Source of the DNA: Corallococcus silvisoli
GTDB taxonomy: Bacteria > Myxococcota > Myxococcia > Myxococcales > Myxococcaceae
Assembly (NCBI RefSeq): GCF_009909145.1
Contig: NZ_JAAAPJ010000015.1
Coordinates: 62,001-126,000 of the forward strand
DNA length: 64,000 nucleotides
Direction: 5' to 3'
The notes beneath the pieces were generated by a model. The model ran no database searches and was not told the DNA's origin. It saw nothing but the letters and a program-made list of their open reading frames with translations. Shown in pieces: positions 17,884 through 27,005 of the stretch. A program made the position numbers and the translations under genes. How positions within the stretch are numbered: position 1 is the first letter of the stretch; the number at the start of each line of letters is the position of its first letter.

Positions 17884-20800
17884 GCGCCCCCCTTCGGCGC
17901 CGGGTTCTTCAGGCGCACCAGGTGCACCGTGCGCGGCCGGGTGCCCAGCGTGTTGAGCAGCTTGTAGTGCCGGGGGTCCTGGTGCTTCCGGCGCACCTCC
18001 GACTCCGGCGCGAGCAGGTCCCCGAAGGTGATGGCCTCCGTGGGACAGGCCTGCTGGCAGGCCGTGCGCACCTCGCCCTCGCGCACGTCCCGGTGCGCGG
18101 AGCGCGCGACGGCGCGGGCCCGCTCGATGCGCTGCACGCAGTACGTGCACTTCTCCATCACCCCGCGCGAGCGCACCGTCACGTCCGGGTTCTGGCGCAG
18201 GCCCGCCAGGGGTTCGCGCTGCTGGTACTCCAGGTAGTTGAAGCGGCGGACCTTGTAGGGGCAGTTGTTGGAGCAGTACCGCGTGCCGATGCAGCGGTTG
18301 TAGACCATCTGGTTGAGGCCCTCGTCCGAGTGGACGGTGGCGTTCACCGGGCACACGTACTCGCAGGGCGCGGCCTCGCAGTGCACGCACGCCACCGGCT
18401 GGGTGATGACGCCCGGGTCGTCCGGGTCGCCCAGGAAGTACCGGTCGATGCGCAGCCAGTGCATCTCCCGGCTCTTGAGCACGCCGTCGCGTCCCACCAC
18501 CGGCACGTTGTTCTCCGCCTGGCAGGCCACCATGCACGCGCTGCATCCGGTGCACCGGTGCAGGTCGATGGCCATCGCCCACTGGTGCCGCTCGCTCCTC
18601 CGGGAGGCGGGCACCGGCGGGTACAGCCGCTCACCCTCCTCCTGGAGGGACTTCAAGGCCCCGGGCCGCGCGCGGAAGGCCGCGTCCGGCAGCTGGAGCG
18701 CCAGCTCGCGGCCCTCCATGCTCCAGTGCTCCTGCGTGAGCGCCAGGGCGTGGTGACGGCCCGCCTTCGTGACACGCAGTCCCGGCGCGCCCCAGGGCGC
18801 GTCCCGGTGCCGCAGCCGGTACGCGTTGACGCCCACGCCCTGGCCCACCGGGCCCACGCGCTCGCGGCCCTGGCCCAGCGCCAGCGTCACGGTGTCGTCC
18901 GGCTGGCCGGGGAGCACCAGCACGGGCACCTCCAGCGCCTGCCCGAAGAGCTCCAGCCGCGCCACGTCCCCCTTCTCCAAGTCGAGCGTCCGGGCGGTGG
19001 CGGGCGACAGCAGCGCGGCGTTGTCCCAGGTCAGCTTGGTCATCGGCTCCGGCAGCTCCTGGAGCCACGCGTTGCCGGCGAAGCGGCCGTCGTACAGCCG
19101 CGAGTCCAGCACCAGCCCCAGCTCCAGCCCTGGAGCTGCCGCCCCTGGCGCACGGCGCGCCTCGGCCACCACCGCCGCCGCGTCCAGCGCGGCCCGCGCG
19201 GGCGGTGCCTGGGTGCCGGGGATGACGCCGTCCGCGAGCCACGCCTCCCACCGCGCCTCGAAGTCCGGAGGTGAACCCGAGCGCTCGCGCCACAGGGACT
19301 GGAGCAGCTCGTACGGGCTCCGCGACTCCAGCCCCGCGAAGGCGGCCAGGACCTCCACCTCCTGCACCGCGCCGGGAAACAGGGGCGCGATGAGCGGTTG
19401 CAGCAGCGACGCGGTGCCGTCCGGGGCGCGGCCGTCGCGCCAGGACTCGAAGGGATGCGTCGCGGGGACGAAGGTGGGGCAGCGCGCCGCCGTCTCGTCC
19501 TCGTGGAGTCCGTGGTACAGCCGGAAGGGCGCGCGGGGCAGCGCCTCCTGGAGGCCCGCGTCCACCGCGGCCGTGTAGACCGGGTTCCACGCGGTGATGA
19601 TCAGCGTGTCCACCCGTCCCGCGCGCAGCTCGTCCACCAGCGAGGTCAGCGCCTCGGGCCCTCCCGGTGGGAGCGCCACGGGCTCCACCAACCGGGGCGC
19701 GTTGCCCAGCGCTTCGTCCACCGCGAACGCCAGCGCATGCGCCAGCGCGGGCTGCCGAGCCCCCACCGTCACTCGCCCCTGTCCCCGGTGCGCGAGCAGG
19801 TCCCTCGCCGCGCCGCGCACCCAGGCGCGCTGCGCCTCGGTCAACGCGCCCTCGGGGACGCGGAGGTCCGCGAGCCTGGCTCCCGCTCCAGGCGCCGGTG
19901 CGCCCGCCGTGGCATTTGGGCGCTCGAGCCCGGCTCCCGCTCCAGGCGCCGGTGCGCCCGCCGTGGAACCCGGGCGCTCGAGCCCGACTCCTGCTCCAGG
20001 CGCCGGTGCGCCCGCCGTGGCATTTGGGCGCTCGAGCCCGGCTCCCGCTCCAGGCGCCGGTGCACCCGCCGTGGAACCCGGGCGCTCGAGCCCGGCTCCC
20101 GCTCCAGGCGCCGGTGCGCCCGCCGTGGCACCCGGGCCCGCGAGCCCCGCGCCCACCTCCGCCGCCAGCGCGACCATCACCGCGACGCCCTGCGAGGGCT
20201 TCATCCGCTGCCGTGCGTCCGCGAAGGCGCCCGTGAGCGTCAGCGTGCTCTCCGCGACCCACAGCCGGTTCATCGCCTCCGGGCCGCGCGCCCTCACGAA
20301 GTCCCGCGCCGCACGCAGGTGGCCGGGCTCCGTCGTGGCGAGGAAGTCATCGTCCAGCGCCACCACCACCGCGCGCCCCACGTCGTGCACCACGTCCAGC
20401 GGCCGTCCATACGCCAGCCGCGTGCCCTCCACGCGCCCGTCCGCCAGGGCCGCGCCACAGGGGATGATGCGCGCCCGAGGAAAGCGCTGCTGGATGCGCG
20501 CATGCAGCGCCTGCACCAGCGGGCTGCCGGTGGGCTCCACCAGGAAGCGCAGCCCCGCGCCTCCGTCCTCGCGCGAGGCCTGCTTCAACAGCGCATCCCG
20601 CACGGTGCTCCACGCGACCTCCACGCCCTGGAGCCGGGCCGTCCTCGCCCGCGCGGGGTCGTACAGGCCCAACAGCGCGGCCTGCTCGAAGACGCCCGCC
20701 GCGCCCAGGCTCGCCGGGTGCGACGGGTTGCCCTCCACCTTCGTGGGCCGCCCCTCATGGCTCGCCACCACCAGCCCCACCGTGCGCCCGTTCCACTCCA

Positions 20801-21119
20801 GCCCCGTGGCGAAGTGCAGCGGTACGCCGGGCGTCAGTCCCTCCGGCGGCTTCGAATAGGGGAGGATCTTCTCCGGAGGCTGCCGGAAGCACCCGGTGAA
20901 GCCCGACGCCGCCAGCGACGCCGCCGCCATCTGGAGGAAGGTGCGCCGCGCCAGCCCCTCGGGAGCCAGGGCCGCGCCCTCGGGATGCTCGCGCGACACG
21001 GCCTCGTGGCCGGGCCCTCCCGCGCGCCACTCCTCCAGGCTCCGCCACGCGCGCGGGGCCCCGTCTGGCGAGGACGTGTCCTGGACCTCCAGCGATGCGG
21101 GGCCGGTCAGAAGTGGCAT
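17880..21119 (-). CDS. actB: Alternative Complex III subunit ActB (molybdopterin-fold + Fe-S fusion)
   Basis: A 1079-residue periplasmic subunit. The N terminus has the family phrase AWRSLEEW (24-31), then a Tat signal (LARRTFLQM, Arg58-Arg59) and FTGC, a possible lipidation site at Cys77. The middle is a molybdopterin-oxidoreductase fold, which in ACIII carries no molybdenum. The C terminus binds Fe-S clusters through CTGCSACMVAC, CVHCEAAPCEYVC, CIGTRYCSNNC and CTYC...CQQAC. About 90 residues (roughly 325-414) are five 18-residue Ala/Gly/Pro repeats inserted in the molybdopterin-like domain, making it longer than usual. The start overlaps actA by 13 bp. Confidence 0.95.
19879..20148 (-). repeat. 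Five in-frame 54-bp tandem repeats inside actB
   Basis: Five consecutive 54-bp units begin at 19879, 19933, 19987, 20041 and 20095 on the plus strand. Each encodes, on the minus strand, an 18-residue unit close to GAGLERPGSTAGAPAPGA. Units alternate between ERPGST and ERPNAT, giving a 108-bp higher-order pattern that suggests duplication of a dimer. The first coding unit is more diverged (GLAGPGAT). The frame is kept, so the protein gains a flexible Ala/Gly/Pro linker and is not disrupted. Confidence 0.95.
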
Positions 21120-21757
21120 GTGTTGCAATCCGTGCGGGGGTGCACGTCGAGCGCGGCCTGCACCGCGCGGCCGGTCGCGCGCGCGTCGCCAGGAGGGCGC
21201 CACGTGAGGTTCGCGACCTCGGACACCGGGCGCAGCCAGGGCGTCGGGTCGCGGTGGCAGTCCAGGCACCAGCCCATGGTGAGGGGCGCCACCTGCTGCA
21301 CCGCCGCCATGGTGTCCACGCGCCCATGGCAGGTGACGCAGCCCACGCCCTTGTTCACGTGGATTTGATGGCTGAACCAGACGTAGTCCGGCAGCGCGTG
21401 CACCCGGTTCCACCGCAGGGGCATGCCGTCGAAGCCGCTGGCGCGCACCGGCTCCAGCTTCGCGCTCTCGTTCCACACCTGCGCGTGACAGCCCAGGCAG
21501 CGCTGCGTGGGAGGCACCCCCGCCACGGGCGAGCGCCACGCGCCGTCATGGCAGTAGCCGCACGGAATGCCCTCGTCGCCCACGTGGTGCCGGTGGTCGA
21601 ACGGGATGGGCTGCTCCCGGGGCGCGAACGAGCCACGGCCCAGCGGGTTGCGCGCCAGCAGCAACAGCCCCGCCAACGACACCGCGGGCACCCCCAGCGC
21701 CAGCGCGATGAGCGCGCGCAGCCATGAGTCCGTCCCAGGGTGGAACAGCGGTGCCAT
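21107..21757 (-). CDS. actA: Alternative Complex III subunit ActA, pentaheme cytochrome c
   Basis: A 216-residue membrane-anchored multiheme cytochrome, first gene of the eleven-gene act-cta operon. One helix (LRALIALALGVPAVSLAGLL, about 13-32) precedes five CxxCH sites: CGYCH (66-70), CLGCH (87-91), CVTCH (140-144), CLDCH (164-168) and CNTCH (211-215). Five hemes is the ActA hallmark. The start at 21757 is supported by GGAGGAG upstream; the frame is open further 5', but that region is not cytochrome-like. The operon promoter should lie in the 209 bp before it, where I see no convincing -35/-10 pair. Confidence 0.95.
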   Translation of the reverse strand: MAPLFHPGTDSWLRALIALALGVPAVSLAGLLLLARNPLGRGSFAPREQPIPFDHRHHVGDEGIPCGYCHDGAWRSPVAGVPPTQRCLGCHAQVWNESAKLEPVRASGFDGMPLRWNRVHALPDYVWFSHQIHVNKGVGCVTCHGRVDTMAAVQQVAPLTMGWCLDCHRDPTPWLRPVSEVANLTWRPPGDARATGRAVQAALDVHPRTDCNTCHF

Positions 21758-21966
21758 GCCCTCCTCCGTCCAGCGCGGCGGGCCTCCGCGACTGCTCACG
21801 CCGGAGGTGGGCACGACTGTGGGCGCGGCATGACGACAGCCACCAGCGCCTCCATCCCGTCCCGTCGCGTTTCGCACGGCGAGGACGCAGGACGTTGGCT
21901 ACCCTACAGGTCACTCCGACGGGGGAACGACCGCGCGAGCCCGCACGCGGATCATCCGCGGCCCGC

Positions 21967-22923
21967 TCAGGACTTCAGCGCGCGCTCACGCACCGGCACG
22001 GAGGCGGTCATCACCGACGCCGCGCCCACGTACAGCTCCACCGGCGACAGCGGGCCCGACCCCGGCAACGCCGCCAGCTCCCGCACCACGTCCTCGCGCC
22101 CGTGGCACGTCCCGCCGCGCTCCAGACATGCGCGCAGGTCCGCCTGGAGCCGCGCACCGGCGTCCCCTTCGACGGGCGCATCCCGCAGCAACGGCCGCAG
22201 CACGTCCCGCAGCGCGGGAGACACGTCGCACGAGGCCGCCGTGTCCCCGGCATCCTCCGGGCCCCCGGGGCGGCCCGTCACCAACTCCCACAACACCCGG
22301 CCCAGGGCGCGCAGGTCCTCCCGCGCCTCCGCGGACGCGCCGCCCGCGTCCTCCGCGACGGGCGCCACCACGTCCGGCCGCGAGGGCGACGTGAACCGGC
22401 GCAGCAGCCGGTGCGCGGGCCTCAGCCCGAAGTCCGTCAGCGTCACCTCGCCCCGAGGCCCCACGCGGATGCGGTGCGCGCACACGTCCCCGTGCACCAC
22501 GCGCGACGCGTGCGCGGCCTGCAGCGCGCCCGCGACCTCCGCGCCCACGTGACACACGAACGCCTCCGACAGCCGCCCGCCCCGCCCCACCACCCGCCTT
22601 CGCGCCGTGGCCAGCGAACAGCCGGGGACGTAGTCCGACACCACCGTCAGCGTGTCGCGCGCATCCACCTGGAAGCCGTGGAGCCGCGCGATGCCCGGAT
22701 GCCGCAGCGGCACCGCCCGCGCCAGCGCCTCCTCCAACGGACGCCGCGTCTCCGGCGCCAGCCCCGACGCCAGCAGGAACGTCTTCACCACCAGCGGGCG
22801 CGCGACCCCGGGGCCTTGCTCCAGCGGCCACACCAGGGACACCCATTCGCCCAACGGACCCCGACCCAGCGGATGGAGGGGTGCGAACGCGGGCAGCCGG
22901 GAGACGAACGGAAGCACGGACAT
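21967..22923 (-). CDS. Ser/Thr protein kinase-like protein, catalytic loop degenerate
   Basis: A 318-residue eukaryotic-like kinase fold without a transmembrane helix. It has a glycine-loop remnant LGRGPLGEW (19-27), a VVKTF lysine (Lys47), and HGDVCAHR (144-151) where HRDLKPxN is expected. DFG is present (Asp164-Gly166). The catalytic Asp146 is kept, but the loop Lys is Cys148 and the magnesium-binding Asn is Arg151, so activity is doubtful. Myxobacteria encode many such kinases. It lies between the act operon and an outer-membrane protein gene, both on the same strand but separated by over 100 bp. Confidence 0.8.
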   Translation of the reverse strand: MSVLPFVSRLPAFAPLHPLGRGPLGEWVSLVWPLEQGPGVARPLVVKTFLLASGLAPETRRPLEEALARAVPLRHPGIARLHGFQVDARDTLTVVSDYVPGCSLATARRRVVGRGGRLSEAFVCHVGAEVAGALQAAHASRVVHGDVCAHRIRVGPRGEVTLTDFGLRPAHRLLRRFTSPSRPDVVAPVAEDAGGASAEAREDLRALGRVLWELVTGRPGGPEDAGDTAASCDVSPALRDVLRPLLRDAPVEGDAGARLQADLRACLERGGTCHGREDVVRELAALPGSGPLSPVELYVGAASVMTASVPVRERALKS

Positions 22924-23041
22924 GGCGAGCTCCAACCCAACACATCCAACCCGGGACGTCAATCCAGACCGCCCTACGTCCCAGGTCCTGCTTTCCCCGA
23001 CACCCGGGCCCATGGCCCAGGGTGCCGGAGAAGGCGGGAGG

Positions 23042-23638
23042 CTAGAAGTAGCCGCCGACCGTGGTGTTGATGCCGATGGTCACGTCGTTGCCGGAGAAGT
23101 TGCCCTGCTCCGAGCCCAGGCTGCCCACGCGCTGGCTGATGAGGGCGCGCACCTGCGGGCCCGCGCCCACGAAGAAGTGCGGCGCGACGTGGAACAGGAT
23201 GGGGGCGTTGAAATCCAGGACGAAGTTCACGTCGCTGGCGCCCGGCACGTGGGCGAACTGCACGCCGAAGCCCGCCTTGGGCCAGAACGACACGCGCTCG
23301 TTGAGCGGCAGGTGGTAGCCCACGCGGCCCAGCACGCCCAGGCCCACGACGGTGGAGTCACCGAAGCCGAAGGCCACGAGCGCGGAGGCGCCCACGGACA
23401 GGTTCTGCTGGAGGAAGTAGTCCGCCGACGGCTCCAGCCGGACCAGGAACACCTCCGAGGCCGTGTTGTAGCCCAGGAAGCCATTCAGCTCCTGGCTGAC
23501 GACCACCTGGCCCTGCTGACCGAACGAGGACGAGCGGCCCGGGTCACTGTCCAGGTTGCCATCCGCCGCCACTGCCTCCGCCGACACCGCGAGCCCCGCC
23601 ACCAGCGCCAGGCCCGTCCACTTGCTGTTTCCACGCAT
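23042..23638 (-). CDS. Outer-membrane beta-barrel protein
   Basis: A 198-residue exported protein with a clear signal peptide (basic MRGNSK, hydrophobic WTGLALVAGLAVSAEAVAA, cleavage about residue 25). The mature part alternates polar and hydrophobic residues in strand-like blocks such as EVFLVRLEPSADYFLQ and LGRVGYHLPLNERVSFWPK. It ends in phenylalanine (TTVGGYF), the typical terminal residue recognised by the BAM machinery. About eight strands look likely. Function unknown; possibly an OmpA/OmpX-like or porin-family barrel. Confidence 0.8.
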   Translation of the reverse strand: MRGNSKWTGLALVAGLAVSAEAVAADGNLDSDPGRSSSFGQQGQVVVSQELNGFLGYNTASEVFLVRLEPSADYFLQQNLSVGASALVAFGFGDSTVVGLGVLGRVGYHLPLNERVSFWPKAGFGVQFAHVPGASDVNFVLDFNAPILFHVAPHFFVGAGPQVRALISQRVGSLGSEQGNFSGNDVTIGINTTVGGYF

Positions 23639-23805
23639 CGAGGTTGCTCCTCACGTTCGCGCCCGGCCGACCCTTCCCGGTACGCATGCGACGCCTCTTC
23701 TAATCAAAGAGCGCCGCAACGCGAGGATGTTTTGCCGCCGCCTGACACTTCGCCCAGACAGCCCCTTCCTTTGACCGCGCTGGAATTCCTGATCGCGCCC
23801 CGGCC

Positions 23806-24792
23806 TCAGCGCGCGACGCGGGCCAGGCTCCGCGCGCCCAGCACCGCACCGCCCGTCAGCACCGCCAGCCCCAGCGTCGCCGTGAAGCGCAGCCACGCGG
23901 GCGTCGGAGGGACGCTGCCCCGAGGCCCCACCCCTTCCTCCATGGGGAAGAAGAGGTTGCCCTCGGGCCGGTGCGGCGGCGCGCGCGTCATCCGGGGCCG
24001 CGCGCCGAAGCGGCCCAGCACCGCCCTGCCCACCGACGGCGCCAGCCGGTCGAGCCACGGCATCCATCGCCCCAGGAAGAACACCGGCACCGACGCGCGG
24101 CCTGGACGCCGCGCCCTCCGCACCACCGCCCTGGCCACCCGGTCCACGTCGTACGTGAGCGGCAGCGGCGCGGGCATGCGTCCCAGCGTCGTCGCCGCGT
24201 GGTCGAACAGGGGCGTGTCCAGGGACGGCGCCAGCACGTTGGACACGTGGATGCCCGTGCCGGCCAGCTCCACCTCCAGCGCCCGCGCCCACCCCAGCGT
24301 CGCGTGCTTCGCGGCCGCGGACGCCGACAGGAGCGGCGCCGCCCCCGACGACAGCAGGCACTGCACGTTGAGCACATGGCCGTGCCCGCGCGCGCGGAAG
24401 TGCGGCAGCACCGCCCGGGCGAAGCGGAAGGCGCCGAAGCACGCCACGTCGAACACGCGCGTGAGGTGCTCCCAGGGGAGCTGGTCGAAGAAGCCGTACG
24501 ACCGCACCGCCGCCGCGTTCACCAGCAGGTCCACGCGGCCGTAGTGCGCCACGCACTCGCGCACCACCCGCTCCACGTCCTCCGCCACCGTCACGTCGCC
24601 CTCGGACACCAGACACTCGCCGCCGCGCTGGAGCACCTCCACGCGCAAGGCCTCCAGCGCCGCCTGCCGCCTCGCGGTGACGCACAGCCTCACCCCGGCC
24701 TCCGCCAGCCGCACCGCGGACTGCCAGCCCACGCCACTCGATGCGCCGGTGACGATGGCCACCTGTCCCCTCAAGTCCTCGCGACGTGCCAT
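23806..24792 (-). CDS. SDR-family protein with catalytic Tyr replaced
   Basis: A 328-residue short-chain dehydrogenase/reductase-like protein. The N-terminal Rossmann motif is TGASSGVG (15-22), followed by DVT (66-68) and NAAA (92-95) in place of NNAG. The YxxxK active site reads SASAAAKHA: Lys162 is kept, but the residue four before it is Ser158, not Tyr. A C-terminal extension ends in a hydrophobic segment (LRFTATLGLAVLTGGAVLGA), suggesting membrane anchoring. It may be inactive or use altered chemistry; cofactor binding looks intact. ATG at 24792. Confidence 0.85.
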   Translation of the reverse strand: MARREDLRGQVAIVTGASSGVGWQSAVRLAEAGVRLCVTARRQAALEALRVEVLQRGGECLVSEGDVTVAEDVERVVRECVAHYGRVDLLVNAAAVRSYGFFDQLPWEHLTRVFDVACFGAFRFARAVLPHFRARGHGHVLNVQCLLSSGAAPLLSASAAAKHATLGWARALEVELAGTGIHVSNVLAPSLDTPLFDHAATTLGRMPAPLPLTYDVDRVARAVVRRARRPGRASVPVFFLGRWMPWLDRLAPSVGRAVLGRFGARPRMTRAPPHRPEGNLFFPMEEGVGPRGSVPPTPAWLRFTATLGLAVLTGGAVLGARSLARVAR

Positions 24793-25079
24793 GCGCTTTC
24801 GCCCCCCTCCTTCACAGGTGGGCCCTCCAGAGAGCCCCGGCACGCCGCGAGCCTCCGGAAAAACCGTCCAGCAGGGGGCCCGCCCGCCCGGCCGCCCCTC
24901 ATGCCAGGGTCGAGGCGGGCCTCGCCCTCCCTCTCTTCGCCATGCACCCGGCCCGGGGCCACCCCACCCTATGGACCAGGAAGCACGCACAGCCCCCGCC
25001 CTCCACCGCCGGAGGACAGGGCCGGACGGAGCACCGCGTCTGGCTGAAGCCGTCCCCCCCGACACCGAAAGGACCGCCC
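24793..25079. other. Divergent intergenic region, no gene seen
   Basis: This 287-bp gap separates the minus-strand SDR gene and the plus-strand DUF1440 gene, so it should hold two promoters. It is GC-rich throughout. I find no convincing promoter pair, palindrome or small gene with a ribosome-binding site, apart from AAAGGA before the DUF1440 start. Confidence 0.4.
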
Positions 25080-25613
25080 ATGATCCGCTGGAACCGCCTC
25101 CCTCCGTTCGCCCGCGAGGAGCGGCGCTCAATCTGGAAGGACGTCCTCATGGGCGCGGTGGGCGGCGCCGTGGGCACCTTCGCGATGAACCAGTCACAGG
25201 CGCTCATCGCGAAGTGGAGCAAGTCGAAGGACGAGGACAGCTCACAGTCATCCGCGCGGGAGCCCGCCACGGAGGTGGCCGCGCGCAAGCTGGCGGAGCC
25301 CGTGGGTGTGCACCTGGAGGGCGAACGGAAGAAGGCCGCGGGCAACGCCGTGCACTGGGGCTACGGCACGCTGTGGGGGGCCCTTCACGGCGCCCTGCAC
25401 GGCCGCGCGCCGCTGGCGGGGAAGCTGTTCGGCGTGGGCTTCGGCCTGGGCCTCTTCCTCTTCGGCGACGAGCTGGCGGTGCCGCTCCTGCGCCTCGCCC
25501 CGCCGCCCCACAAGGTCCCGGCGAAGTCACACCTGAGCGCGCTGGCCGCCCACCTCGTCTACGGCACCACCACCGAGGGCACCTACCGCCTCGTGCGCCG
25601 CGCCCTGGCCTGA
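25080..25613 (+). CDS. DUF1440 (YagU-like) membrane protein
   Basis: A 177-residue inner-membrane protein of the DUF1440/YagU type. The first helix is WKDVLMGAVGGAVGTFAMNQ, then a charged loop (SKSKDEDSSQSS), then AVHWGYGTLWGALHGALHG, GKLFGVGFGLGLFLFGDELA and a C-terminal HLVYGTTTEGTYRLVRRAL. The pattern 'HWxYGxxxGxxYG' is typical of the family, whose E. coli member is linked to acid tolerance. AAAGGA lies before the ATG at 25080. Stand-alone gene; no operon partner. Confidence 0.8.
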   Translation: MIRWNRLPPFAREERRSIWKDVLMGAVGGAVGTFAMNQSQALIAKWSKSKDEDSSQSSAREPATEVAARKLAEPVGVHLEGERKKAAGNAVHWGYGTLWGALHGALHGRAPLAGKLFGVGFGLGLFLFGDELAVPLLRLAPPPHKVPAKSHLSALAAHLVYGTTTEGTYRLVRRALA

Positions 25614-25680
25614 GCCCCGCGCGCGACGGCGAGCGCCACCGGCCCCCGTGCCCTCCAGGAGGGCGGGGGGCTCGCGCGGC

Positions 25681-26292
25681 TCACGACCAGGAGACTTCGT
25701 AGATGGCGTCCACCAGCGACTGCGCCTTGCCGCGCACCTGCACGTCATGCACGCCCGTCACCTCCAGCGCGGACTGGAGGATGCCCTCGTTGTACGGCAC
25801 CGGCATCAACGAGCGCTTCATCACGACCCGGCCCGACGTGGGGCCCGTCCACTCCACGGTGCGCTCGCCGAAGTTCAGCGCCGTGCGGTAACCGGAGTGC
25901 ATCAGCTCCAGCAGCCGCTTCGGGTCGCCTCCCGCCTGCTGCACGAAGTCGCGCGCGAACATGGAGTTGAGGAAGTCCAGCATCGCCTGCGTGCCAATCT
26001 GCCGCTGCGCCGCCTCATGGCCTCCGACGAGCGGCGACAGCTGTTCGGCCGCCACGTACGACAGCCGCAGGAAGCGCGGGAAGGGATAGGTCTGCATGGG
26101 CAGGAAGTCGGCGGTTTCGCCCACCTGCTCCAGACAGCGCGCCACCGCCTGGGGTCCGCCCAGAAAGCGCACCGCGTCCAGCACGCCCAGGAAGAACAGA
26201 CCCCGGCTCGTGTCCTCCGACGTGGTCGCGGCAAGGCGCGCTTCCAGGTCGCGGGCGACGTCCTCGGGAAGTTCCAGCATGCCAGGAGGCAT
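25681..26292 (-). CDS. TIGR02265/DUF2378 family protein
   Basis: A 203-residue soluble protein of the myxobacterial TIGR02265 family (DUF2378). I recognise the family from its overall pattern: SRGLFFLGVLDAVRFLGG near the N terminus, YPFPRFLRLSYVAAEQLSPL in the middle, then ALNFGERTVEWTGPTSGRVV and ALEVTGVHDVQVRG near the end. No enzymatic motif is visible and function is unknown. The C-terminal half resembles ligand-binding (4VR/heme-NO-like) proteins only vaguely. It is convergent with the DUF1440 gene and 122 bp downstream of the receiver gene on the same strand. Confidence 0.8.
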   Translation of the reverse strand: MPPGMLELPEDVARDLEARLAATTSEDTSRGLFFLGVLDAVRFLGGPQAVARCLEQVGETADFLPMQTYPFPRFLRLSYVAAEQLSPLVGGHEAAQRQIGTQAMLDFLNSMFARDFVQQAGGDPKRLLELMHSGYRTALNFGERTVEWTGPTSGRVVMKRSLMPVPYNEGILQSALEVTGVHDVQVRGKAQSLVDAIYEVSWS

Positions 26293-26414
26293 TAGCGTCG
26301 TCCTTTGATTGGGGGAATCCACCAGGCGGGAACCTGACGGGCCACGAGGATTCCACAGGTCACGCCCCACCGCGAGTCCCTGATGGGCTCGGAGCGCCCC
26401 TCGCGACACATGTT

Positions 26415-26807
26415 TCACGACGTGTGAGGTCCTTCCGGTCCTTCCTCGGATGACGGCAGGAAGTGGCGCACTGCTTCCAGCAGTGGATCCACCGCCACCG
26501 GCTTGCGCAGGTAGGCCACCGCGCCCGGCGGCCGGAAGGGGCTGCCGGAGAGCACGATGATGGGCACGCCCCGCAGCAGGTGCTCCTGGGACAACCGCAG
26601 GAGGAACGCCTGGCCATCCATCACCGGCATCATCAGGTCCAGCAGCACCAGCGACGGACGCGGGTGGGATTGGAGCCACGACCACGCGTCCTCGCCGTGC
26701 ACGCACTGCGCGACGCGGTAGCCCTCCATCTCCAGCAATGTCGCGACCGCGTCACGGATGTCTTCCTCGTCTTCAATCAGCAAGATGAGGGGGGTCCTGT
26801 CTGTCAT
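26415..26807 (-). CDS. Single-domain response regulator (CheY-like)
   Basis: A 130-residue receiver domain without an output domain. The acidic pocket is IEDEED (about 11-16), the phospho-acceptor Asp is in LVLLDLMMPVMDG, the switch Ser is in IIVLSGS, and the conserved lysine is in YLRKPV. The basic and acidic residues needed for phosphotransfer are all present. It is divergent from the formate dehydrogenase operon, with a 198-bp shared upstream region. No kinase gene is adjacent, so its partner is unknown. Confidence 0.9.
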   Translation of the reverse strand: MTDRTPLILLIEDEEDIRDAVATLLEMEGYRVAQCVHGEDAWSWLQSHPRPSLVLLDLMMPVMDGQAFLLRLSQEHLLRGVPIIVLSGSPFRPPGAVAYLRKPVAVDPLLEAVRHFLPSSEEGPEGPHTS

Positions 26808-27005
26808 GCGGGTCTCCACTCGCTCCCCGACACGCCCGGCATTTCCGCTCCGCCTCTTGGGGGCGCGCACGCTCATGCCTGCCCGCCGGCTCGTTCCTAG
26901 GGGTTGCTGGACGGAAGCCCGGGCCTCCCCGGCACTGGTCCCCGCCCTCGCGCGTCCCCATCTTGGGGACGCGCGGTGGACCGCGCATCTCCCGGAGGAG
27001 CGGCC

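Noticed and set aside
19879..20148. CRISPR-like array
   Set aside because: The units are contiguous, 54 bp long and in frame inside actB, with no unique spacers. They are a coding minisatellite.
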